The notes under the pieces: generated by a model
Told to the model about the DNA's origin: nothing
Databases searched by the model: none
Seen by the model: the letters and a program-made list of their open reading frames with translations, nothing else
Shown here: in pieces, positions 36,019 through 44,270 of the stretch
Layout of the letters: each line of letters starts with the position of its first letter
Numbering within the stretch: position 1 is the first letter of the stretch
Position numbers and translations under genes: made by a program
Source: UBA4416 sp040387555
Lineage (GTDB): Bacteria > Bacteroidota > Bacteroidia > B-17B0 > Aurantibacillaceae
NCBI GenBank assembly: GCA_040387555.1
Contig: JAZKDO010000005.1
Span: 1 to 64,000, forward strand
DNA: 64,000 bases
Reading direction: 5' to 3'

Positions 36019-37065
36019 ATGGCTTCAGTTACAGAAAATATAGGTGCGCCTCCGGGAACATTGTTTTATAACGGAGAGTTAAGAACAGATCGAATCAAAA
36101 TCACTCTCATTGAATATAATGAGTCAGAATTTTTTGAAGAAGAATACTACGACTTGTCTGATTGCATTTCTCATGTGAAGCCTAATATGGTAAAGTGGAT
36201 CAACGTAGAGGGATTGCACAATCCGGACCTAGTAGAAAAGATTGGAAAAATATACAATATACATCCATTAACTATGGAGGATATTGTTCATGTAGACCAA
36301 CGTCCGAAGTTTGAAGACTATGAGCATTATGTGGTAGCGATCATGAAAATGATTAATTATGACAATAAAGTAAATGCGGAACAGTTAGCAATAATTCTTT
36401 GTGAAAACACAGTAATTTCTTTTCAGGAACCTCATAATGGTGATGCTTTTGATATTATAAGAACACGGCTTCGCCAGAGTAAAGGCAGGGTTAGAAAACT
36501 GGGACCCGATTATTTGGCTTATGCATTGATGGATGCAGTAGTAGATTGTTATTTTATGGCCATTGAAAAAATTGGAGATAAGATCGAAGAAATCGAAGAA
36601 GACATTATAGATGCTTCAGATAAAAAGTCTTTATTGGAGTTGTATCATTTAAAAAGGGAAATGATTTATTTGCGGAAGCAGGTTTGGCCGATGCGGGACA
36701 TGATCAATAATATGATCCGTTCAGAAACGACTTTGATTAACCCTACCAGTGATATTTATTTACGGGATTTAAGTGATCACGTCACTCGTATTATTGATAC
36801 TGTTGAAACGTATCGCGATTTATTATCCGGCATCATGGATATTTATTTGAGTACTAATGCCAATAAAATGAATGAGGTTATGAAAGTCTTAACGATCATG
36901 TCCTCTATCTTTATTCCCGTTACTTTCATTGCCGGTGTTTACGGAATGAACTTCGATAATATGCCGGAGTTACATACACGGAATGGTTATTTCATCACCT
37001 GCGGAGTCATGTTGTCTGTCATTATAGGACTGATGATTTATTTCAAAACAAAAAAATGGATGTAG
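36019..37065 (+). CDS. corA: Magnesium/cobalt transporter CorA
   Basis: A pentameric CorA-type divalent cation channel. The large N-terminal cytoplasmic domain includes HPLTMEDIVHVDQRPKFEDY, a long stalk helix follows, and two C-terminal membrane helices flank the signature YGMNFDNMPEL, which includes the GMN selectivity motif. The end FKTKKWM is basic, as usual. I chose the ATG at 36019 (348 residues); a GTG three bases earlier is also possible. It stops exactly where the convergent barrel-protein gene stops. Confidence 0.95.
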   Translation: MASVTENIGAPPGTLFYNGELRTDRIKITLIEYNESEFFEEEYYDLSDCISHVKPNMVKWINVEGLHNPDLVEKIGKIYNIHPLTMEDIVHVDQRPKFEDYEHYVVAIMKMINYDNKVNAEQLAIILCENTVISFQEPHNGDAFDIIRTRLRQSKGRVRKLGPDYLAYALMDAVVDCYFMAIEKIGDKIEEIEEDIIDASDKKSLLELYHLKREMIYLRKQVWPMRDMINNMIRSETTLINPTSDIYLRDLSDHVTRIIDTVETYRDLLSGIMDIYLSTNANKMNEVMKVLTIMSSIFIPVTFIAGVYGMNFDNMPELHTRNGYFITCGVMLSVIIGLMIYFKTKKWM

Positions 37066-38019
37066 TTAACTCATGTTATAATACACTCTCAACCCAACAC
37101 CATGTTGTAATTTAAAAGAAGGATTATATCCTAAACCAATCCTGTCATAAGATGGATTATATAGTAGTTGAATGGTATATCTTGGATTAAACGTAAGATG
37201 TAACCCGATCCCGCCAACGGCTCCAATACCAGCGCCAATTAAATATTTAACGCTATAAAAACTATAGGGCGCCTGGTTATAAACATTCATAAGGTCTATT
37301 GTGAAATTATTGGATCCGCCATTTATATCGCTGCTTAAAACGGCTTGATTTTTTTGAGCTTTAGATAGAATGATATTTAAACCTCCTTCTGCCATTAAAT
37401 TTATTTTTTCATTACTGCCTAAAATCCTTTGATAACATAATTGAAACATTAATCTTTGTTCAGCACCGGTGATTACAAATTCATTAACTTTTGCTTGTCC
37501 CTGTAAGCCATTGCTGGGAGTAGTAGAGCGGATGGTAAATCTTCCATTAACTATTAACTTTGAAGCATTTATATTTAATAGAATGCCCGCTTTTTTGTGG
37601 ATCTGGTAACGTGCATTTAATCCAACCATATAGGTTGTAGTATATCTTAAATTAATTGGCATATCTTGTTCGTTAAAATACCAATCAGCATGGTTAACGT
37701 TCAATAGCTGCGCGATATAATCAATCCCACCGTTAGCTCCTCCATAAACATTTACAATTTGGTTATATAAAATACTATTTGAAAAAGTATTTCGCTGACC
37801 GTTTTCATCAAAACCATAGCCGTCATAAATGTAAGCAGTATAGCGGCTAGCCCAAAATGCACCAAGGTATAATCCGGCATGGAAACCTTTTTCGCGGTAT
37901 ACATGCTGCACTTTGGTTGTATCTCTTTGTTCAGTCTCGTCTTCCTGAGCCTTGCTACTTATTGCAATAACACAAAACAGACATAAGAACAATAACGCAC
38001 TTTTAAAAGAAAATTTCAT
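37066..38019 (-). CDS. Predicted outer membrane beta-barrel protein
   Basis: A 317-residue secreted protein of unknown function. It has a signal peptide (about 1-24, ending SSKAQ). The rest alternates aromatic and small residues with repeated Gly/Tyr, as in porin-like barrels: HAGLYLGAFWASRYTAYIY, GLNARYQIHKKAGILLNI, then a C-terminal strand YNPSFKLQHGVGLRVYYN ending in Ser. PorT/OmpW-like barrels of Bacteroidota look similar, but no family can be named. I took the ATG at 38019; the track-like extension begins with TTG two codons earlier. It converges with corA, stop to stop. Confidence 0.7.
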   Translation of the reverse strand: MKFSFKSALLFLCLFCVIAISSKAQEDETEQRDTTKVQHVYREKGFHAGLYLGAFWASRYTAYIYDGYGFDENGQRNTFSNSILYNQIVNVYGGANGGIDYIAQLLNVNHADWYFNEQDMPINLRYTTTYMVGLNARYQIHKKAGILLNINASKLIVNGRFTIRSTTPSNGLQGQAKVNEFVITGAEQRLMFQLCYQRILGSNEKINLMAEGGLNIILSKAQKNQAVLSSDINGGSNNFTIDLMNVYNQAPYSFYSVKYLIGAGIGAVGGIGLHLTFNPRYTIQLLYNPSYDRIGLGYNPSFKLQHGVGLRVYYNMS

Positions 38020-38025
38020 ACCCAA

Positions 38026-38366
38026 AAATAGGCTTATTTATTTTCAGAAATAATTAAAACATAGAACATTTAATTAACCGTATGAATTCCTCATGATAAT
38101 TCCTGGGTCGAAAATCTGTCTTTCTACAGTTTAGTAATCGCACAGTATAATTTACACTAAGTAAATGGTTATCAATAAATTAGATGTTAAAAAATAAAGA
38201 ATACTTCTGGTTTGTAACCAATTTTTTTACTAAAACCTTAAATAATCACCCTGTTCCTTCACCGTTTAAAATGATGATCGGTATTAATAAATTGTGAATA
38301 GATAGACTAAATCCTATAACTGCAAACTTTAGTATTTAGTTAACTTCGGGCAAAAATACATACAAT
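38026..38366. other. Intergenic stretch with no gene found
   Basis: About 340 AT-rich bases between divergent genes. I see no ORF, RNA gene, REP copy or exact TAnnTTTG box on either strand. It presumably holds the promoters of the barrel protein gene and lysS in less conserved form. Confidence 0.4.
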
Positions 38367-39908
38367 ATGTTTCAGGAATTGAGCGAACAAGAAGAATTAA
38401 GAAGAGAGAAATTAGCAGAGCTAAAGAAGTTAGGTATTGATCCATATCCTGCAGAGGAGTTTAAAATAAACGTGACCGCTCTTGACATTAAAGAAAATTA
38501 TGAGCGCGATAAATTAAATTATAAAGATATTAGATTTGCTGGACGTATCATGAGTGTTCGTGATATGGGAAAAGCTGCCTTTGCTGTTTTACAGGATAGT
38601 ACCGAGCGTATTCAGATTTACGTTCGTCGTGATGATATTTGCCCCAATGAAGATGATAAAACATTGTATGATATTGTCTGGAAAAAATTAATTGACCTCG
38701 GTGATATTATTGGAATCGAAGGTTACGTATTTACCACAAAAACAGGTGAAACATCTATTCATGTTACTACCTTAAAATTATTGAGTAAGTCATTAAAGCC
38801 ACTGCCTGTTGTAAAGACAGATGCAGATGGCAAAGCATTTGATGAAGTAACTGATCCTGAATTCCGTTACCGTCAGCGCTATGTGGACTTGATTATTAAT
38901 CCGGCAGTTAAAAAAACATTTGTACAGCGTACACAGATCATTTCTTCTATTCGTAATTTTTTAAATAACAACGGTGCCCTGGAAGTAGATACTCCTGTTT
39001 TGCAATCTATACCAGGTGGCGCAGCGGCACGTCCGTTCTTAACACATCACAACGCTCTGGATATGCCATTGTATCTGCGTATTGCCAATGAATTATATTT
39101 GAAAAGATTAATAGTTGGCGGCTTCGATTGGGTGTATGAGTTCAGTCGTAATTTTCGTAACGAGGGAATGGACAGAACGCATAATCCGGAATTTACGGTG
39201 TTGGAATTTTATGTGGCTTATCGCGATTATTTCTGGATGATGAATACAACTGAAAAATTGCTGGAAAAAATTGCCATGGATCTTCATGGAACAACTGAAT
39301 TAACGGTTGGTGATAAAATTATTAATTTTGCACCTCCATTTAAACGTATTACGATTATGGATGCGATTAAAGAAAATACAGGCATCGATGTAAGTAAAAT
39401 GGATGAAGAAGGATTGAGAGCTGTATGCAAACAACTGCATATTGAAATTGATCCGTCGATGGGCAAAGCAAAATTAATTGATACGCTGTTTGGCGAAAAA
39501 TGCGAAGGAAATTATATTCAACCAACTTTCATTACTGATTATCCGGTTGAAATGAGTCCTTTAACTAAAAAGCATAGAACAGAAGAAGGTTTGGTAGAAC
39601 GCTTTGAATTAATGATTAATGGTAAAGAAATTGCCAATGCGTATTCAGAATTAAATGACCCGATTGATCAGCGTGAGCGTTTTGAAGAACAGGTAAAATT
39701 AATGGAGCGTGGTGATGATGAAGCCATGTTTATTGATTATGATTTTTTACGTGCTCTTGAATACGGAATGCCACCAACAGCAGGAATCGGGTTTGGAATT
39801 GATCGTTTATGTATGCTACTTACCAATCAGCCATCCATACAGGATGTTTTATTGTTCCCTCAAATGCGCCCTGAAGTTCAAAACGTCACAGAAGAAATAG
39901 AAAAATAA
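38367..39908 (+). CDS. lysS: Lysyl-tRNA synthetase, class II
   Basis: Charges tRNA(Lys) with lysine. The 513 residues have the N-terminal OB-fold anticodon-binding domain (about 50-145, with IRFAGRIMSVRDMGKAAF) and the class II catalytic core: YRQRYVDLI, motif 2 in FRNEGMDRTHNPEFTVLEFY and motif 3 in GIGFGIDRLCML. Size is typical of bacterial LysS. It is followed two bases later by a small lipoprotein gene, suggesting cotranscription. Confidence 0.97.
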   Translation: MFQELSEQEELRREKLAELKKLGIDPYPAEEFKINVTALDIKENYERDKLNYKDIRFAGRIMSVRDMGKAAFAVLQDSTERIQIYVRRDDICPNEDDKTLYDIVWKKLIDLGDIIGIEGYVFTTKTGETSIHVTTLKLLSKSLKPLPVVKTDADGKAFDEVTDPEFRYRQRYVDLIINPAVKKTFVQRTQIISSIRNFLNNNGALEVDTPVLQSIPGGAAARPFLTHHNALDMPLYLRIANELYLKRLIVGGFDWVYEFSRNFRNEGMDRTHNPEFTVLEFYVAYRDYFWMMNTTEKLLEKIAMDLHGTTELTVGDKIINFAPPFKRITIMDAIKENTGIDVSKMDEEGLRAVCKQLHIEIDPSMGKAKLIDTLFGEKCEGNYIQPTFITDYPVEMSPLTKKHRTEEGLVERFELMINGKEIANAYSELNDPIDQRERFEEQVKLMERGDDEAMFIDYDFLRALEYGMPPTAGIGFGIDRLCMLLTNQPSIQDVLLFPQMRPEVQNVTEEIEK

Positions 39909-39910
39909 AT

Positions 39911-40447
39911 ATGCGTCAGATATTTTATTATAGTTTGCTATTAATGGTAGTGGGATTTTTTTCCTGTCAGCAAGAGCCTGTAACGGTGAAAGAAAAAAAG
40001 GTTCGGATATTTCCGGAATATAGCGAAGCGTTGGATGAAATCATTCGTTCAAAGGAGGGTGTCATCAGAGGCATTGATTTAAATAGCCCGGCCTCTCTTA
40101 TTACTAAAACAGAAACTAAAGAACCTTCTGAAGTTGATCATGATTATTTGTATTTCGAATATGTAATCGACAGTATGACAACCTATTCTGTAACTTATAA
40201 CTTAAACAATGATAGTTTGGATGAAGTTGAAGTGCAGATCAATTGTAATGACGTGGATTTGAGTGCACGATTATTTACGGATCTGAAAACGTATTACGAA
40301 AAAAAATTACCTAATCCAACAGAAGATAAAGGCTTTGTAGTATATAATTGTTTCGAAGGGCAAAGAAAACCATTTGTAGTTTCTTTAACGGATAATAGTA
40401 CGCCTAGTAAAGGAATAATTAACCTGGTTATCTACCGCGACAAGTAA
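39911..40447 (+). CDS. Small lipoprotein of unknown function
   Basis: A 178-residue lipoprotein with lipidated Cys19 (VGFFSCQQEP). No family recognised. The body is acidic and beta-rich, with an even pattern of DxxD and Tyr residues; it contains no enzyme motif and no membrane segment beyond the signal. It starts two bases after the lysS stop, so it is probably expressed with lysS. It converges with the gene ending at 40449. Confidence 0.75.
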   Translation: MRQIFYYSLLLMVVGFFSCQQEPVTVKEKKVRIFPEYSEALDEIIRSKEGVIRGIDLNSPASLITKTETKEPSEVDHDYLYFEYVIDSMTTYSVTYNLNNDSLDEVEVQINCNDVDLSARLFTDLKTYYEKKLPNPTEDKGFVVYNCFEGQRKPFVVSLTDNSTPSKGIINLVIYRDK

Positions 40448-40448
40448 G

Positions 40449-41495
40449 TTAATACTGATAAAATAACTTAATGATCCTTATGGTTTTATTATTGGGGTCA
40501 CGGATAATGTAAGAGTTTACCCTATTGTAAGTATCAGTAACATAACTGATTTCTTTTAAGAGTACACCGTTTTTAAATTGCTTTTCCGTTAACAGACAAT
40601 CTTTTGTATCGTACTCGTAAGTTCTAATATGCTCCTCATCTCCATTGCTGTTGCTTTTAAATGATGCTTTTATCAGTTGCCCCTTGGTATTGTAAGTAAA
40701 ATGACTGTTTTGAGTAATCCATGCTACCGTGTACTGCTCGTTAATACTGCTCGGTTTTTTTTTATCATTTAAAGTATAAATGATATCCTTATAGGGCCTT
40801 CCCTCATCATTCATGCATGTTTTTTTATACTGATTTTTGCCCGTTGCCAGGTAAGTATAGGTTTCTGCACTGATAAGAAATTGTCCGCCCAGCCGGAATT
40901 CAGATTTATTTCCAGATACATTAGTTTCCTTGTAACGTTTTTCTTTTTCTAATTTTCCTTCAGCGTTATAATCGTAGTAGTAGCTTTCATAATAGGGCCC
41001 ATCATTATAGCGTTTTAATTTCAGTTTATTGTCTGCATTATAAAAATACGTTGTAGAAACGGTGTCGTACACATATTCGTTTTTAGTGTAAGAGGAACCA
41101 TTGCTGACTAATTTACGTTTATGATATCTTGGGCCAGTGTGAAACTCTTTCTGAATTATTTTGTTAATGGATGTATAGTAGAAACGCGTTAGCAATCCTT
41201 CTTTATTGAACTCATAATAATTCAGCAAGCCTTTATCTTCAGCAATCTGTAGGTCTTTTTTGTCAATAATGTCAAAGGTGATTGATTTTATTTTTTGCGT
41301 TTGAATGTATTCTGTATTGAATGGCAACTGACTTTCAAAAGCAGTTTCGGCTGTTGGAAGAAGTGTTTGTCCGAAAAAAGAAGTCGTTGAGGTTGAAAGA
41401 AAACAGATGAGCAGAATGCTATTAAAAGCGAGCCACTGATGAGTAAACTCAAAGCTTTTTAAGAAATTATTTATTTTATGTGCCGCCTTCTTCAA
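40449..41495 (-). CDS. Secreted YD-repeat-like protein of unknown function
   Basis: A 348-residue protein with a basic start, a hydrophobic segment (about 20-42, AFNSILLICFLSTSTTSFFG) that acts as a signal or anchor, and then many short Tyr-rich repeats of the type YxYNxxGKLxKxxxYK, for example YYYDYNAEGKLEKEKRY, FTYNTKGQLIKASF, YEYDTKDCLLTEKQF. These resemble YD (RHS-type) or MORN-like hairpin repeats, but no RHS core or toxin domain is present. The start overlaps the end of the upstream DUF255 gene by 20 bases, with no later Met to use, so the two are probably translated together. Confidence 0.72.
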   Translation of the reverse strand: MKKAAHKINNFLKSFEFTHQWLAFNSILLICFLSTSTTSFFGQTLLPTAETAFESQLPFNTEYIQTQKIKSITFDIIDKKDLQIAEDKGLLNYYEFNKEGLLTRFYYTSINKIIQKEFHTGPRYHKRKLVSNGSSYTKNEYVYDTVSTTYFYNADNKLKLKRYNDGPYYESYYYDYNAEGKLEKEKRYKETNVSGNKSEFRLGGQFLISAETYTYLATGKNQYKKTCMNDEGRPYKDIIYTLNDKKKPSSINEQYTVAWITQNSHFTYNTKGQLIKASFKSNSNGDEEHIRTYEYDTKDCLLTEKQFKNGVLLKEISYVTDTYNRVNSYIIRDPNNKTIRIIKLFYQY

Positions 41496-43491
41496 TTTGT
41501 TTTAATGCTTCTTCCTCAGATTCCGTTGGTAGTAAACAACTATTGTTTTTGCAAACATAAAAGGTCGTTTTACCCTCTACGAACCTGTTTTTTACCAGAG
41601 GAAGATCTGATTCTTTTCCACTTAAAGCAAATATCACATTTGGCGGCGTTTGTTTATAGAGCTTCAGTATTTTTTCATTAACACCTTTACCAACAATTAC
41701 TATTTCTGTTTGGGGTTTCAAAATATATTGGAGAAGTATAGCCCAGTTAGAATAGCCTGGCCCGTAATTTTCAATTTCCATGATAACAGAAGCCAATAGG
41801 CTTTCGGCAATTGCATGAAATTCATGGTTATCAAAATAGATTGATAAGGTTCGCAGGTTAATCGCCATTTGGGAACTGGATGCAGGAATTACATTGTCGC
41901 TCCATTCTGCCTTTCTCACTACAAGTTTTTCCTCAGATGCATCCGTGAAGAAAAAAGTATTTTTGGTTTTATCATAAAAATTCCGGACCGCATAGTTGGC
42001 TAAATCATTTGCTTTTAATAACCAACTTTCGTTTGCTGTAATCAGGTAAACGCCAGTAAAAGCATCTATTACAAAAGCGTAGTCTTCTAAGAACCCGGAA
42101 ATTGAACTTTTATCGTTAACAATTCTCAAAAGTTTGCCGTTTTGCTGGCAATATTTATTTAATAGATAATCGGCATTTCCAATCGCCAGATCTTTAAATT
42201 TTTCCTCACCAAATTCAAGATATGCTTCTGTCAAAGATTTACACATTAAACCATTCCAGGAAGCAATGACTTTATTGTCGAGGCCTGGTCGTATTCTTTG
42301 ATCACGCACATTCAATAAAATTTTCTTGCATGCATTTATTTTGTACTCAAGTTCATGGACCATTAAACCATGCTTAAAAGCTACCACTGAATCTTCGGCA
42401 TCACGCATAAGAATGTAGTTTTCGTCTTCCCAATATCCAACGTCGTTCACGCAATAATAATCAGAAAATATTTCAAAATCATTTCCCAATAAATGCTGTA
42501 ATTCTTCTTTTTGCCATACGTAATATTTTCCTTCAACTCCTTCACTGTCTGCGTCCAAGGCTGAATAGAAGCCAAATTCAGAATTCATTAGTTCGCGTTC
42601 AACAAAATGAATTGTTTCATAAACTACTTTTTTATAAAGCTCAATCGGAGTTTGTTTATAAGCCTGGGTGTACAAACTTATGAGTTGGGCATTATCATAA
42701 AGCATCTTTTCAAAATGTGGCACTTTCCATAATGTGTCTGTGCTGTATCGCGCAAACCCACCATCTAAATGATCATAGATACCGCCCCATGCCATTTTTG
42801 TCAATGTAAGATCAATTTGTTTTTTTACCTGAGGATCATTTTCAAAATAATTATAATTTAATAGGAATAGGTAATTATTTGGCAAAGGAAATTTAGGAGC
42901 CTTGTTAGGCCCACCCATTTCGTAATCAAAAGTATGTTTCCATTTAGAAACAGATTTGCGCAACGATTCTATACTAAATACTACTGATTCTTCATTTGTT
43001 TTTGGAATCTCCAGTTTTTCCATGCCATCGGTTAAATGAATCGCATAGTCGTAAGCTTTCTTCGGATCATTCTTATAAAGATCTGCAAGGTTATTCAATA
43101 CGTTAATCCATTGGTGCTTTGGAAAATATGTGCCGCCATAAATTGGTCTGCCATCGGGTAAAGCAAAACAGTTTAATGGCCAGCCACCATGCCCGGTCAT
43201 CAGCTGAACAGCGCCCATATACACCATATCAATATCCGGCCGTTCTTCACGATCCACTTTGATATTGATAAAATGCTTGTTCATGATTTCAGCCACTTCT
43301 TCACTTTCAAAACTTTCATGTTCCATTACATGGCACCAATGGCAGGCACTATAGCCAATACTAACCAGGATCAGCTTATTTTCTTTTTCCGCGATGGCTA
43401 ATGTTTCTTCATTCCATGCATACCAGTTAACTGGGTTATTGGCATGTTGCTGTAAATAAGGGCTGCTTTCTTTAATAAGATTATTGGGCAT
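41476..43491 (-). CDS. DUF255 thioredoxin-like / six-hairpin glycosidase-like protein (YyaL family)
   Basis: A 671-residue protein of the YyaL/SPATA20 family. The N-terminal thioredoxin-like domain (DUF255) contains NPVNWYAW and the CxxC at Cys50-Cys53 (SACHWCHVMEHESF). The rest is an alpha/alpha toroid related to cellobiose 2-epimerases and six-hairpin glycosidases, with GGPNKAPKFPLPNN, GGIYDHLDGGFARYSTD and WKVPHFEKMLYDNAQL as landmark blocks. The cellular role is not settled; redox or sugar-related functions have been proposed for the family. It overlaps the next gene by 20 bases and lies downstream of a long inverted repeat. Confidence 0.88.
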   Translation of the reverse strand: MPNNLIKESSPYLQQHANNPVNWYAWNEETLAIAEKENKLILVSIGYSACHWCHVMEHESFESEEVAEIMNKHFINIKVDREERPDIDMVYMGAVQLMTGHGGWPLNCFALPDGRPIYGGTYFPKHQWINVLNNLADLYKNDPKKAYDYAIHLTDGMEKLEIPKTNEESVVFSIESLRKSVSKWKHTFDYEMGGPNKAPKFPLPNNYLFLLNYNYFENDPQVKKQIDLTLTKMAWGGIYDHLDGGFARYSTDTLWKVPHFEKMLYDNAQLISLYTQAYKQTPIELYKKVVYETIHFVERELMNSEFGFYSALDADSEGVEGKYYVWQKEELQHLLGNDFEIFSDYYCVNDVGYWEDENYILMRDAEDSVVAFKHGLMVHELEYKINACKKILLNVRDQRIRPGLDNKVIASWNGLMCKSLTEAYLEFGEEKFKDLAIGNADYLLNKYCQQNGKLLRIVNDKSSISGFLEDYAFVIDAFTGVYLITANESWLLKANDLANYAVRNFYDKTKNTFFFTDASEEKLVVRKAEWSDNVIPASSSQMAINLRTLSIYFDNHEFHAIAESLLASVIMEIENYGPGYSNWAILLQYILKPQTEIVIVGKGVNEKILKLYKQTPPNVIFALSGKESDLPLVKNRFVEGKTTFYVCKNNSCLLPTESEEEALKQIEEGGT

Positions 43492-43511
43492 AGCTGTCTT
43501 TAGGATTATAT

Positions 43512-43567
43512 ATGCGAATATACAAATCCGATTTGCCTATGTGTTGTACCGATTTGAATATTCGTAT
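43512..43567. repeat. Long inverted repeat between the MBL and DUF255 genes
   Basis: Arms of 17 bases, ATGCGAATATACAAATC (43512-43528) and GATTTGAATATTCGTAT (43551-43567), pair at 15 of 17 positions around a 22-base loop. There is no T-run, so a simple terminator is unlikely. It lies 20 bases upstream of the DUF255 start. Confidence 0.65.
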
Positions 43568-43581
43568 TAATAAAGTTATAA

Positions 43582-44220
43582 TTAAACTAAAAATGGATTA
43601 TTCATCCTTTCAAAGCCAATAGTAGTAGCCATCCCATGGCCACTGTATACTTTCATGTGATCCCCCAGAGGCATCAGTTTTTCTTTGATGGATCTGATGA
43701 GTGTTTCATAATTTCCCATAGGAAGATCTGAACGACCAATGCTTCCATAAAATAATACATCGCCACCGATGATAAACCCATCTTGTAAATTATAAAAAGA
43801 TAAACTGCCAGGTGAATGGCCCGGCGTATGTAAGGTGTTTAAAGTAGAATTCCCAAAAGAAATAATGTCGCCTTCTTTAATAAAAGATTGAGGCATCGGA
43901 CTTTGTTCTGCCGGAATTCCATACATGGTAGCAGTGGCCAAATGTTTTTCAATAAAATATACATCATCCTTATGTACTTCAGGTAACAATCCATATGTAT
44001 CAAATACATATTTATTACCATTGATATGATCCACATGAGCATGCGTTAAAATCAAACGTTTGGGTGTCAATTGATTTTGACTTATAAAATCACTCAACTT
44101 TTTGTTTTCAGTGGCATTACTATTTCCCGGGTCAAGGATAATGCATTCTTTGGTTTCATCCCATAATACATAAGTGTTTTCCTGAAAGGGCCCGAAGGTG
44201 AAAAAGTGTAAGTTTATCAT
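43582..44220 (-). CDS. MBL-fold metallo-hydrolase (glyoxalase II-like)
   Basis: A 212-residue metallo-beta-lactamase-fold hydrolase. The metal motif HAHVDH is at 60-65 in LILTHAHVDHINGN, with further ligands in LHTPGHSPGSLSFY (near 133) and GGDVLFYGSIGRSDLP (near 153), and a late His in YSGHG. The set fits the glyoxalase II/YcbL-like group, but the glutathione-binding C-terminal domain of true glyoxalase II is missing. The substrate is unknown; thioesters are likely. It lies upstream of the DUF255 gene on the same strand. Confidence 0.87.
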   Translation of the reverse strand: MINLHFFTFGPFQENTYVLWDETKECIILDPGNSNATENKKLSDFISQNQLTPKRLILTHAHVDHINGNKYVFDTYGLLPEVHKDDVYFIEKHLATATMYGIPAEQSPMPQSFIKEGDIISFGNSTLNTLHTPGHSPGSLSFYNLQDGFIIGGDVLFYGSIGRSDLPMGNYETLIRSIKEKLMPLGDHMKVYSGHGMATTIGFERMNNPFLV

Positions 44221-44242
44221 GGTGCTTTATATGATATTTTTG
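44213..44242 (+). promoter_or_regulatory. Promoter of the 1100-residue TolB/barrel gene
   Basis: TTTA (44213-44216), an 18-base spacer, and an exact -7 box TATTTTTG (44235-44242), 28 bases before the ATG at 44271. Confidence 0.5.
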
Positions 44243-44270
44243 CTAAATTTAGAGCTTATTATTGAAATTA

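Noticed and set aside
38026..38366. Possible tRNA or small RNA in the gap upstream of lysS
   Set aside because: No cloverleaf arms, T-loop GTTCRA motif or CCA end could be found on either strand.
39709..39900. Small open frame inside lysS
   Set aside because: Out-of-frame shadow at the lysS 3' end.
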